This document shows positions 34,802 to 46,798 of a DNA stretch of 64,000 nucleotides, piece after piece. Both the position numbers and the translations under genes were made by a program. How positions within the stretch are numbered: the first letter of the stretch is position 1; the number at the start of each line of letters is the position of its first letter. This stretch comes from Triops longicaudatus. Its lineage: Eukaryota > Arthropoda > Branchiopoda > Notostraca > Triopsidae. The notes beneath the pieces were generated by a model that ran no database searches, was not told the DNA's origin, and worked only from the letters and a program-made list of their open reading frames with translations. The stretch is from contig JAGQDJ010000108.1 in assembly GCA_022885665.1 (NCBI GenBank), positions 62,001 through 126,000 on the forward strand. The letters run 5' to 3'.

Positions 34802-36569
34802 ATGCGCCATTTTCTGCCAAAACAGATTCTAATACATGGTAAGCTTACACTGTTTGCTGGAGAGATTTCTGTGGAAAAAAGAAAAACTTTAAAGTGTGTA
34901 AGTTTTGTCTAGGCAGGAACCTTTCAAATGCGTCGAACGTAAGTTACGAATTGAAAGAAGCGGTCCTAGAACTACGTCACCCACAGTGGCCTGCCCCTTT
35001 GCCGCTCCACTCGTTTTGGCTCCGAGATCATTGCCGCTGCCCTCAGTGCTACAATCAACGGACCAATCAGCGACTTTTTAGTCCACAGGACTTCTCGGGA
35101 ACGATTCGGCCTGTTAATATTGTAACCCAGTCGCATCATTTACAAGTAACATGTAAACAGCACCGAAAGCAATCACGTTGTAAAAACTTTTCGCGCTGCT
35201 ACAAAAATTTGTTTACTTGCGTAAAGTTCCGACGTTCGATAAATCCCAGTTAGTACTTTTGTAACTATCACTCCCGATGCGAACATCCTGTTCGCTGGTA
35301 GGATGTTCTCTTGATATTTAAAAAACCCTCATAAATCAGCTATAAAATCAATTAAGTTTACTTATTTGTTGTAGCACCATTTTCTGTTGCCTATAACAGG
35401 TCTTACTGAAAACTCTTCACAATTTACCATTCCGTATATAATTTTCTTACATTAAAAGGGGACGACGGACACGAATCCTGTTATGAATACCTATGGCTTC
35501 GTGAAAATTCATTGGAAGGGCGACGACAATTAGGTTTAGCACCTGGACCACGCCCGGTACTCTGGGATCGCGAGTTATGGCAAAGCTCCGCCCTCTCCGA
35601 CGCACAAGTGCCCATTCCCGCTGAGAAGCTGAAAGAACGATCAGCTGTACGAGAACTCTACCGGCGAATTCTTACTTGTGGTTTCGCTTTCGTTAATCAA
35701 GTAACATGTTTTCAGAGAATACCATAATGAAAGCTGTCACAAAAGCTATCAATACTTTACGTCACATAAGGTGGAGCCGACCATGGAAAGTACTGCTAAC
35801 ACGGCTGAGCTAGTGTGCCGAGCGACGAAAACGGTATTTGGAGAAAGGTGGGAAATGGCCTCGGGGCAAATGATTCATATGGACGGTGGCTACACACATA
35901 TACCGCTTCGGCCACACACTGATAACACATACTTTGCTAACCCAGTCGCGTAAGATAGTGAAAAACCTAAGCTGTCTGATGTCGTCAAAAATACTTCCTT
36001 TTTGTTATAAAACAAGGATTAACGTCTTCCACTGCATGGTTCCGGCAGAAGAGGGCGGAGCCACGATCTTAGTGGACGGTTTCCATGTAGCCAAACGGTT
36101 GAAACAAATGGATGCCGAATCGTACGCCATCTTACAGACTACGCCCACTCCTGCCCAATATTTAGAACCCGGTGAACATTTTTCGTATTCTGGCCCAATC
36201 TTCCAACACGATAGGATAACCAATGAATTGGAAATGATAAGGTACACCACTTTTTCTACACTGCTAACTATGATAGGGTGTTATCTCGTTGTGTGGCATA
36301 GATGGAACTTAGACGACCGCGGTCCACTTACTACCGTCAACCAGTTTGAAATGGTCAAGTATTATACGGCATTAACGCGGTTGGCGAACCTAATAGAAGA
36401 TCCTGTACAGCAAGCCTGTTTCGAGCTTAAGCCCGGTACGTTACTGTTTTTCGATAATTGGCGGCTGTTACATGGCCGTTCAGCCATACGCGGGCGTCGG
36501 GTATTGGCCGGCGTTTGCTTTGCCAAGGATGATTTCCTGAGTCGAGCCAGGGAATTAGGATTAGTTTAG
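34802..36569 (+). CDS. TMLHE: Trimethyllysine dioxygenase (carnitine biosynthesis)
   Basis: Exons 34802-34838, 34913-35152, 35459-35700, 35771-35949, 36017-36241 and 36302-36569 give 396 residues; human TMLHE has 421. The N-terminal DUF971-like zinc-binding part has FWLRDHCRCPQCYN. The 2-oxoglutarate/Fe(II) oxygenase part keeps its iron ligands in RPHTDNTYF (His 222, Asp 224) and the distal His 365 in FFDNWRLLHGR. The end, CFAKDDFLSRARELGL, is like TMLHE rather than gamma-butyrobetaine hydroxylase. The enzyme hydroxylates trimethyllysine in mitochondria, the first step of carnitine synthesis. The short N-terminus (MRHFLPKQILIHGRNLSN) has basic residues compatible with mitochondrial targeting. 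The last intron is exactly 60 nt, has no in-frame stop and could be retained. Confidence 0.9.
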
Positions 36570-37196
36570 CCCTAAATTCTATTGAAATTTGCTAGCATAG
36601 GGGTTAAGAAACAATTTATCGCTGTATACAAACTGGTTTGATTCGCTAGTAAACTTTGTTAGCAAGCCCGCAATAAAAGCGTCCGTCGATTTTATTTGCT
36701 AATTTATGTGGCAAACACTTTAATTTCTTAAAGAATGTTTTATGTACATGAATGCGTACATGAATCATATCATGTTTTGTGAAAAAAAAATCTGATACGC
36801 AAACTATCGAAGGCCAAGACGAAATAGTAATTCATATTCATTGTTTCAAATTCAAGCTTTACACGATAAAAAAGGAAAGAAAGTTTGACGTGTCTTGAGT
36901 GATAGCGAAATTAAGTTGAGTATCCCCTGGAAATGTTTTCTTTTAAAAAAATTCTTTATTGTTCCATAATACGAGAAAATGAAATCCCATGTCAAAAACG
37001 ACATACGAGTCGAACAAAGCGTTGAGAAAAATTAAACAGGTTATGTAACGCAGATTTGTTTCGTTGGTGTTGTACAAGATGGGATGGAGACGAGACCCAT
37101 TCGTAAATATAAATATGAAAGCCTAACAAATCTGCCCATTTGTTTCCACTCAAAGCATGAAATAATACTCTTCTGAGAAAAAATATCTGCGTAAAT
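36570..37196. other. Convergent 3' gap between TMLHE and the ZMYM gene
   Basis: AATAAA at 36672-36677 (plus strand) fits TMLHE. TTTATT at 36955-36960 (AATAAA on the minus strand) fits the ZMYM gene. No coding signal lies between. Confidence 0.6.
36672..36677 (+). terminator. Polyadenylation signal AATAAA for TMLHE
   Basis: A canonical hexamer lies about 100 nt after the TMLHE stop codon. Confidence 0.55.
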
Positions 37197-40100
37197 TTAA
37201 TACATTTCCTGTACATCCCGAACCGTTAAAATTCGCTCTAAATTCACTCGTAACTCCTCTTCAGGTTGAGGTTCTGTTGTGTACCAAACAGAATGACTTG
37301 CCAAGCATTCGACATCCGTTGATAGGTAAAATTTACCTTGTGGATCTGCATCTTGTGGACTAAAGGGTTAAAAAAGAAATAATTTATTAAAACAAATATA
37401 GGTAAGTTACTCAAATTTATAACGAATTGAAGATTACCATTTTGCAAGGTAAAATTCATAAATTCTAATAGCGCACTTTTCTTTCTTATCGTCTCTTGCT
37501 ACCAATTTGAACGATGGAAAAGTTTTCGGTTTGGTTGCACTATCAGCTCCTTCGGAGTCTAAGGAAATAGATATGGATATACGGGAATTCTAGAATCTTA
37601 GCTATGTAAGTACTTGAAGCAGGCGTGTAGGTTAGACTAGTAGGTACGCGCTGGTCCGTCTCCGGGATCCGTCTCCAACGCTTTATCAAGTGCCTGAAAG
37701 ACAGCTTTTGATGATCCTCCAGGCTCTATAAAAGAAAAGGCACGTCCCATGCTCCCAAGTTATGTGGTGTTCAAACACGGTCACTAATTTTCTCCTACCT
37801 TAAGCCCGAAATACTTAGTATTAAAATAGGCCAGGGTGAAAAGTAGAACTTGAGGAGTCGCTGTACCCAACAACTTTGCTTCCCATAAGTGTTCTTCACG
37901 TACTTCGCTTAACCTTTGTTCTGAAATTTGACAGGCAAATAATATTTATACAAAATCAGTTTCTGGATTAATACAAATGAAAAAATCAAACAATTGGAGA
38001 TTTTTCAAATATAGGTAAAAACTTAATATTAGCTTATACCTATCATGCTATCGATTTATTTTAGAGTAAAAAAATAAAATACCAGTGGTTCTTAGCTGTA
38101 CAATGGCCTTGCAAATTTCACCGAAAACTTTCCGGAATTCACTGTATTCCTTGTCGTAAAAAATGCAATCTTTTCTGCCGTTCTGAATCAAAGACTCTTG
38201 AATACCTATAAAACGGAGAAAGAACGGATGAAATGATCACCATCACTCGAGACATTAAACTAACTTTAGATACCAATAGGAGTTTCCTTTAGATATATTA
38301 AATCACAGTACCTAGACAAAAGTAGTACAAACTGTCCGCACGGAAGCTGCCACCGTTTTGTTTCTTCATTTCTCGGATCATGCGCGGCAAAGCGCTCGAA
38401 AGACTTTCGGTACTCACTTGATGCAAGTCGCATTCCAAAAGTTTTGGCTTACGACTGGCAGGGCCTGCTTTTAATTTTAAACTCTCTGGAATTTTTTTAT
38501 TCTCGGATTCTACCCACAATTCCCATGCCTTTCGACCCAGTGCAATCTAAGAAGGCGTAAATAACGCGCAAGAAATTAAATAATCTATTCATATTTTTCA
38601 CACTATGAGCATTCGGCACAGCAGAATGACATACTTGGGGAGAACGGGGAGGCCACTCTTCCGCAAAAAAATCTTTCCGGAATGCTTCTTCAATTTCTGC
38701 CGGAATCTCCGTTGGTAGTGCACTCTGTTCCACTACTTTACTCCCTGAGGATGAAACTCTTCGACCTTTGGAATCCACGCTGTCTTGACTGCTCGTACTT
38801 GACCGTACTGAACTTGATTGCTGCAGTTTCTTTTCGCTTGGTAATTTACTGGGCATGGCGACGGTGGAAGGCGTCGGGGAAACTGAGGATACAGGTGCCG
38901 TGGACGGCAAAACGTAAGTGGACCTTGGAGTTTCCACTATGTCTGGATTTGGCATAGACGTGGATTCCTGAACGGACAAGATCTCTTTGTCGTCAACGCT
39001 TGGAGGACGAGCTGGTACGGGTAGAGGCAGAGGCAGAGGAACGGGCACGCCTAACGGAACGGGATAGGGGAAATTGAAGAGCGGCACAGGGACTGGCACA
39101 TAGATCGGGACAGGGATGGGCAACAATGGCGTCCAAGGCTCTGAGAAAATAAAGAAAAATTGTATTGTTAAGTTACACAAAGAGATTGTCATACCGAAAA
39201 ATTAAAAAAAGAAACAAACAAACAATGGAAAAGTAAGAAGTTTGCAAATGACAGTTTCTTTTTTAAGGGAAATAACACTTACCCGTTTGCGTCCCGGAAT
39301 CGCAAAACTGCCGAGTGGGCCCCGGGATCTCCTCCTTAGATTCACTTTTTTCTTCTTTTCTTGCTTCAGACTCTTGTTCAGTCTGACTATGGGCAGACAC
39401 CATTATAGGACCACACTGGATCACCTTATTGTGCTGGAGGACCGGCTCGGAACCGACATTCATGAGAAAGTGCTGCATTGGCACTGAGATTACTAGACTC
39501 CGTCTAGGGTTGGCACTGCTGGGAGTCAATGTGGTTGGAGTTTTGTGCTTTTCTGGAGAGGGCGACTCTACATCAAGTGATTCATCCTCATCTTCGTTTT
39601 CTTTGGACAACGCAGACGATAGTGGAGTAGCGTTGCTGGTGTTTAACGGCGCTAGGGAAGTCACTTTTGTAATGATGGGTATAACTACAATAGAAATGTA
39701 AAAAGACATTTGAGAATAAAAACAATTAATATCACTGGCATGTTGAAGAACTTGAGTTGTATTTCAAATAAAAAACTAGGTTCACAAATTATGGTGAAAA
39801 TCTGTGAAAATCATGCTAGTCAATGAAAATTAGCTACTTACCTCCGGGTTCGCTGGTAACGGTATTTCTGATCATCGTGTTAGACCCAGCTGCAGATAAA
39901 GGCGTGGATTCAGACGACGGAGGCAATGCAGTCTTTTGTCGTTTTTTATGATTATCCATGCACTTTTTACTACAAAAGCTGAGTTTCGTCCCATCAGCCT
40001 GCGCAATATGGTACATTAATGGCGTTGCTTCGTGACACTCATGACACGGGTGACGTCTGCTGGAGAAGAAATTAACCGAAAAGTTAAGTCTGTTTAACTT

Positions 40101-42079
40101 CCGCATCTCGTTAATAACGAGTAAATTTCTTACATATAGATTTTGGTCGTGGCCGCGCTTTTCACCAGATTCAAGCAAGGAAGAGAGCAAAAATGGCTAC
40201 CTGGGGCTCCCCCTCCCTTACAGATCATGTCAAAATTGTACTTTTTAACGTTACAGTTTGCGCAGGGTATGATAACCCTATTGGTCGTGAGATATACGTT
40301 CTGGCAACAGCGTGAGCAAAAGGAAAGAGCGGTCCTCCTTACTGACTCCAACATATGGACAGTACTATGGGAGGTGGTATCATAGAGTTTCTGGCACATC
40401 GCACAACGACCCACGACCACTTTGTTAACAAATAAAAACGCGTTGTAACACGGTTCAGAACAGAACTGTTGTACGCGATCTTGGAAGTAGAATTGTTTGA
40501 AAGCGTCACGTACTGCGAGGCAAACGGCACACGGTCCCACCTCGCTTTCTTGCCCCTTGTTGCTACCTGTCACACGCTTGAATGCGTCCACACATGTCGC
40601 ACCGCAGAAAAAGCGCACAGTTCGCTTTCCGCCAACGTTAACACTGTTGGAGTCTTCATGGGCAATATAACTTTCTCCTGGACCCAGACCACGCTGGCAA
40701 AAAGTGCACAACTTGTGGACTGTCTTTGACTTCTGCAAACAAGACAGCGAGCAAAACTGTTTTATGTCATAGCCAAAACGAACGCAGTAACGGCCTAGTG
40801 ACGCGGGCGTCACAGCACAGTTACACACAGAGCAAAAGGAGCCACTTCCTTGTTGGTGATCGCCTAAGCAACTGTCGCCACAAAACACCATCGCTTCCCA
40901 ATACAAAGTGTTCTCCCCATACGGGTCCAAAGACTGGCTACATTGCTCACAACGGAATACTGCTGTTGCTCCACTCTGATTATTTGCTACGTCAAACTTA
41001 TCTGCACAAAAACAGTCAATCAATCAATTCAAAATTAATCAATCAAACAATCCATTATGTATGTAAAGGAAAGTCAGAAACATTTTAATAGGAAAAATAT
41101 TGATCAAGTCAAACTCGACTTACCTGTCAATGGTAATTCACGCTGAATGTTTGGGCGTTTGGCAGGAGGAGGGCCATCTTCCAACGAAGTTGTTTTGATT
41201 GTCTTGGCGAGAAGCTGGGGAAGTCCGGAACTAGTACTAGCGTCCGTCTGCATTTGCAGACTCCCAACAGACGGACGGCTGGTGTTCAAACTGACTAAAA
41301 CATTGTTTACCGCGGTGTTGATCCTGTCCACATTGGACGGACTTGCCGTTCTTTTTGCTATAATTTGGATCGAAGAAGCTTTCCATTGGCGCGATGCAGC
41401 CCGAAGACAAGTTTCGTCACAAAAGTAGCCGTCTTTGGTTCCTACAGTTTTCAGCTGGCAACTAGTCAGCTATTAATAACAATAAAGATTACAATAAAGT
41501 AAAGAGACAAAAGAAAAAGAATACCTTGCCACAGCGTTCGCATTTCATCGCATCCCGCTCGCCAGGCTTCGTGTAGGTGGCTCTAATAATGCGACCCTTA
41601 AGGGGCTGCTTATCCTTCTATGAAACGCATACTTTATTAGATATAGCTCGAAAAGGAAAGTCAATAAAAAAATATGTTACTGGAGGGGGGACGCATGGTG
41701 TGTCGTTTGCTTGTGAAGAAGATGATACCGGAAGTTCAACAACTTGTGAAGCTGCAACACTATCGGTGGCCGACTGCTTGTTACTGCCATTGCTTACAAT
41801 GTTTTCTGGGGTAAGAACGATTACCTACACGGAAGTAAATACATTAGACTTTAAAAATTAAGTGATTATCTATACCTCCGCATCGGAATCTTCCAATGGA
41901 ATAATATTCTCGCTATGCTTTCCATTCGTTTGGCCTGGTTCAACCACGCCATTATCTACGCGATCTAGATGTCAATAATTTTTCAGGAGTATGCGACTTT
42001 TACTTGGTACACGATTCCTGGAGTAAGATTTCTGGGCAACAACGGTTACGTCCGAGTTTTGAGATACCAACTGTTCCAT
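37197..42079 (-). CDS. MYM-type zinc-finger protein (ZMYM2/3/4; fly woc-like)
   Basis: Exons in transcript order: about 42010-42079 (tentative), 41876-41964, 41681-41824, 41525-41617, 41124-41469, 40134-41001, 39842-40059 (or 40056), 39283-39684, 38635-39140, 38312-38546, 38083-38205, 37799-37920, 37614-37725, 37438-37558, 37197-37359. The protein has about 1,200 residues. At least seven MYM fingers appear in series, for example FRCEQC, GSFCSVC, KLCTFC, GPCAVC, GRCAMC, IPCANC and HPCHEC, each with a matching FC..(S/T)C partner. A proline-valine tract follows (PIPVPIYVPVPVP). The C-terminal domain shared with ZMYM2/3/4 and QRICH1 includes DSLYYFCLGIQE, EEHLWEAKLLG and YFNTKYFGLK, ending VWYTTEP. 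Relatives bind SUMO, LSD1-CoREST and chromatin. The first exon is uncertain because its intron would be only about 40-50 nt. Confidence 0.9.
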
Positions 42080-43333
42080 GCTGTGAAACTCGCAGTACAA
42101 GCTGTGCGTCAAATTCTTTTTTGTGTTACAACGTCTACAACAAATTTAACACAGCTATAAAAGGAACAGAATTAAAATGCGGCCTTTAAGTTGATACATG
42201 GGGAAAAATGACCCAAGAGATGCAAAATATACGTTAAGCTCACTAAACAGATAAAAAAGAGAGACTATTGCTTAGCGGGAACAAATGTCACTACAAAAAA
42301 GGACTTGTACAGCTATAAACCATTCGTATCTGGCCAAAACAGAAAAACATGGCGCGCAACATAGGCGGCGGAAATTCGATCGTTGCGCCTCTCTCCTGTA
42401 AGCTATGACAACACTGAAAGTAAGATCGGACGAACAATTGCTATCGATATTTTAGTTATGATTCTGCCCTTCGGCAAGACCATTGGCGAAACCCACCAAC
42501 GGGTTCACACATTTTCTTGTCAAAATTGCAGTTTTGGATTATGCTGATGATCACATTTCGACGGAACTGTTTAGCAATGTTCAAAGGCTTTCTCGTTATC
42601 GCTTTCCTATGCATACGGCACGAGGAACATCGAATATGGAACGGTTTGCCCTTCAAACGGATGTTGCTAAATGAAATATCGGCGTTTTTCTTCCCTAGGG
42701 AGTTCTTTTCTACCCATTTACCCGACTGAAAATCGACACATAGGTTATTTACCTTTGTGGGCAGAGCTGTTCGCAAATCCCCTGGAGCCCAGCCTTTGGC
42801 TGTTACCATTGGGCCGGGCCATAAGCCCGATAACGAATTTGCGCAAACCAAGATCAAAACCTACTAGGATTTTGGTCGGGGGGTTCCATATGTAATTGTT
42901 TATGCAATATCATTAGTGTTATTCAACCTAACTGCTATCATTAGCTTCGAAATCGCATTGTCCTGAATCCAAATACGAGTCAACAACGTTCCAAGACGGT
43001 TCAAGTTGAAGGGTTTAAGAAATTCTACCCCTTTTAATCCTTATATCAATTGTTGTCTAACTATTTTTGCCCTATTGCCGGGTTTCAACCGAACAACTCA
43101 ACTTTGTGGGAAATGAACAGAGCCGAGAATTGCCAACCCTATACAAAAAGAATGCCCTCGGTTATTTTAATTTTACATTGTTTAATATATTAAACGACGG
43201 GGCAAACTAGAAAAATGGCTATAAAAAAACAAAGCGCTTAAAACGTTTCAAGACAAAAGTACAATGAACGCCTTGTATTCCACACTCCATCCCGGTGATT
43301 GTATGACACCTCCCCAAAAAGATCGCCTCTACC
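42080..43333. other. Intergenic region between ZMYM and eIF4E2 genes
   Basis: It contains the ZMYM promoter side with a perfect TATCGATA at 42442-42449. An unexplained minus-strand open frame lies at 42456-42857. No recognisable gene was found. An A run at 43418-43429 lies just beyond, within the eIF4E2 3' region. Confidence 0.5.
42442..42449. promoter_or_regulatory. DRE consensus TATCGATA upstream of the ZMYM gene
   Basis: A perfect eight-base palindrome lies 363 nt upstream of the likely ZMYM start codon. Confidence 0.5.
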
Positions 43334-44653
43334 TCAGGAACACGTCTGTGTTTCGGAAACTGGAATTATCCCTAATTTACAAAGAAGGCAACACAAATTA
43401 TTCAATTCCATTAAAACAAAAAAAAAAAAACGGACAAAACTCGAGGTTAGTAATACAAAAATATACTTGAGGCTATCTGTATGCGTTTTATATTCCATGA
43501 TGGTATTCGGCGGCAAGTTTAAAACACGTTTAAGTGTGTCTCGAATACGACCAGTAGTCACTTGATCATTTGCAGAGCGATTCCAAATCGAGATTATGTC
43601 TTCCTACACAGAGATGTATCCATTAAATTAACGACGCTCTTTTCAAGTTATAATGGTTGAAAGGTAGGTTACCGAGAATCGGACGGAGACTACCGCACCG
43701 CAGATTTCATCACCGACCATAAATTGTTCGCCTAACATGGCCAATATGAGATTTTCCCAACAGCGCGAAGCGAGGCCTTTTCTCAGTCTTACAATCCATT
43801 TACCTCCACAACGATTAGCATCATCCTGTGCGAACACATTTCCATTTAGCAGTCAGAAACGCATTCTAGGCTACATTTAATAGACTGAAAATCGAGGTTT
43901 ACAGTTCCTTTTTGGAACTTTTCCAGCCTTCAATGCATTTTAAATTATTAATAAAAACCGCCATATACAGGAAATAATTTTGAGTCTGTCAGTATTAAAA
44001 GCCTAATTTTCACATGAAAGTAAACAGTAACTCTTAACAGTAAAATCCACTGTTGGACACTAATAATAAGTTATTCAAACTTTAAAATACACGATGATTG
44101 TACTGAAATAGCATGACGTGGTTCAATCCGTGTGAACGCATGATTCGCTGAGGACAATTGTACACGCAATACTAAAATACATTACCTCCCACATTGGTTT
44201 TATGCCTTCTTTGAAAAGATGGAAATCGCTATGGCCGGAGAGTTCCGAAGGTCTCACTAAATGGCTATATAGAGCCCAAAACTGTTCCACAGAAGCGCAT
44301 CTTCCGACCAGTTTCAAATTCTGATCATAACTTTGAGGGATGGCATGCTTGCCAGGCGCTCGGCGACTAAACCATAGACAGTACGTGTACTGGATACGGT
44401 GTTCTCCAGGTGGAACTTCTAAGGGGGGCTAATTATGTAAAGAAAGTGCATAAAAAGACTTTGGTGCGTCAAGTGTAGTTGCTTTTAAAATCACGTGCTT
44501 ACCAGCGGCGTTTCTTGTGGCTCTTTAAGAAATTCCTTTGTTTCCTCCTCTCCACTATCTTCACTGTTATTTAAACTGTAAAGAACAATAATATAGAGTT
44601 AATTTTTAAAATTCGCCCATAAATTATACTTACGCTTCAAATTTGTTATTCAT
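43334..44653 (-). CDS. EIF4E2: Cap-binding translational repressor eIF4E2 / 4EHP
   Basis: Exons in transcript order: 44634-44653, 44503-44575, 44186-44428, 43673-43825, and a last exon from 43603. The protein begins MNNKFEALNNSEDSGEEE. It then carries the class-II eIF4E core: IQYTYCLWFSRRAPGK, CASVEQFWALYSHLV, GHSDFHLFKEGIKPMWEDD, GGKWIVRLRKGLASRCWENL, ICGAVVSVRF and NLPPNTIMEYKTHTDSLK. WF in place of WY in the first strand and the ASRCWENL stretch mark it as 4EHP rather than canonical eIF4E. 4EHP binds the mRNA cap without eIF4G and blocks translation with partners such as GIGYF. After DSLK the frame stays open to a stop at 43334. That tail is hydrophobic and unlike the family, so a further intron, or a donor at the TTT-GTATTAC near 43470, is likely. 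Confidence 0.93.
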
Positions 44654-45220
44654 GCTGTAGAATGTGTTCACAAAATGTTTTTGTTTGTTTGACTTACAAG
44701 AGTCGGTGCTGTTTGGCGTCAATGTTTACCATCAGATGGCGATACTGAGGTTAATAGGCGCAAGCCTTGAAAATTGACGATGAATTTGATAATAGTCTGA
44801 TTATATCTCTCAGCTATGCTTTTTATAGTAAAAATACGTTTTGAACATTAAAATTTTCAACTTTCCTAAGGTATCTTACAACGGTTTATATCTTCGACTA
44901 TACCCAAGCCCTGGGTCCTCTTAGAATTTCTGAATAACGAACCTGACAATTTCTACGAAAGTATTAAAACATGCTTTCATAATTTTGAGGCAATCAGCCT
45001 CACAAACTCCCACCTGTGGCACTTTTCAATGACAAAGTTCAAGTAGGACATCGCAAATTCATGAAGCAGGCTGAAGAGCTACAAAGAAGTGTTTGAACTC
45101 CCGCTAAACGCCGACGTTAAGAGAGGTTGCTTGGCAACAAGTTTCTTAAACCCTAATGGGGACATTTCCTTAATCTATAAACGAATGTGATGATCAAAAC
45201 ATTACCCACCCCCTTGTTAT
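44654..45220. promoter_or_regulatory. Divergent promoter region of eIF4E2 and WDFY2
   Basis: The two genes read away from this 567-bp gap. No TATA box or coding frame was seen. It is probably two housekeeping promoters or one shared one. Confidence 0.45.
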
Positions 45221-46798
45221 ATGGCAGCTGAAATTAAACCCATCTCTCCATCAATGTCGCGAAGAAACAGTTTTAAAAAGCCTGTGTTAATGTCAAAAAT
45301 CGAAGGCTATGACGACGATGTGAATGACGCACATATTCTTCCTGGAGAAGACGGTGTCATTGCCGCTTCGGATGACAGGTTTGCTCAGTGGAATTAAGAG
45401 CAGCAACTTTAAGTTTTTTTCGCCCATTGTTTAGGTCCGTAAGAGTCTGGCTGAGAAGGGATTCGGGACAGTTTTGGCCGAGTATTTGTCACTATTTGCC
45501 GTCGCCAGCCTCATCCTTATTCTATGACAAAGACTCAAGGCGAGTCTTCGTTGGACAGGACAATGGAACCGTCTCGGTAAAGTCTAACTATACACAGTTC
45601 GTTTCTTTTTTTGTGTTCTGTTTCAACGAATAACGAAATTTTTCCCTTCGTGTAGGAATTTTTGTTAGCAGCCGATTACAATGCGTTAACTCATAAAAGA
45701 GACTACTTGTCACATCATGGGCGTGTCATGCAAATCGTGTACGTTTCGTCTTTTCAGTGGATCTTAAGTGTGGCCAAAGACAAGTACTTCCAGTACTTCA
45801 GCACGGAGTCAACCTCTCGATTAGGAGGTTTTCTAGCTGAAGCCCCTTGTTTAGCTCTCCAGTATAGTATATTATTAATTACCGTGTTTCTATATATCAA
45901 AGCTCGAAAGTGCTAAAAGAGTTTGTCATAGGTTTGATGCGGAAGCTAAGTACGCGTTCATTGGCGACCAGTTGGGACATATCAGTATGATCCGTCTAGA
46001 CCCGAAGCCTGGCATGGAAAATCTCTCCGAAGTGTGCGGTGTTCAACTTATAACCGTTCTGAAAGGACATTCCGGGCCTGTAAACGCATTAGCTTGGGAC
46101 GCAGGGAAAAGTTTGTTATTTTCAGGTAGCGATGATCAAAATATTGTCGCTTGGGATATCGGAGGCCAGCAAGGCACTGTTTACGAGCTGCAAGGCCACC
46201 GAAATAAGGTCAAGGCATTATGTTTTACCCCTGCTAGCCAACATTTGATCTCGGGTGGAGAAGATGCCATATTTGGAGTCTGGAACATGAACGTCAAACG
46301 CATTGAAGTATTAAGATAGTTGTCTAAAAATATGAGACTGATATGCTTTTCTTCAACAGGTGCCAGCTTGGAATGAACACGATTCGTGTCAACAATGCAA
46401 CCGTCCCTTTTTTTGGAACTTAAGAGCCATGTTGGACCAACGACAATTAGGACTGCGCCAGCACCATTGTCGCAAATGCGGGAAGGCTGTCTGTGATAAA
46501 TGCTCACCTCACAGATCCACGTTCCCTTTAATGGGGTACGAGTGTGAGGTGCGAATGTGTGGACCCTGTTTTAGTTCTATCAGCGAAGCCGAGTAAGAAA
46601 CACATTTAGATGATTTGTTTAAATCTTTAAATAATTTTCTCCACTTTTCTCTTCAGTCGGAATCCATTGGCCGTGTTTCAAGAAGCGAAACATAGCATTA
46701 TCGCTTTGCACTGGGACGAAAGTCGAAGCCATTTGTTAACCTTGGGCCAAGATAGAGTTATAAAATTGTGGGACTTGTCAGCTGTGGTTAAACATTAA
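45221..46798 (+). CDS. WDFY2: WD-repeat and FYVE-domain protein WDFY2 (or WDFY1)
   Basis: Exons 45221-45378, 45435-45576, 45656-45861, 45932-46307, 46360-46592 and 46657-46798 give 418 residues; human WDFY2 has 400. It begins MAAEIKPISPS, like the human MAAEIQP start. WD repeats are clear in DDRSVRVWLRRDSGQFWPS, VLKGHSGPVNALAWD, FSGSDDQNIVAWDIGG and LQGHRNKVKALCF. A FYVE zinc finger is inserted before the last blade. It has the paired cysteines CQQC, the phosphoinositide-binding RQHHCRKCGKAVC and CDKC, and a closing CGPC. The final blade ends VIKLWDLS. WDFY2 sits on early endosomes via PI3P and binds Akt and PKC-zeta. WDFY1 has the same layout, so the paralogue choice rests on overall resemblance. 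Confidence 0.93.

Noticed and set aside
42349..42900. Transposon fragment suspected from odd composition
   Set aside because: No terminal repeats, target duplication, transposase or reverse-transcriptase motif was seen.
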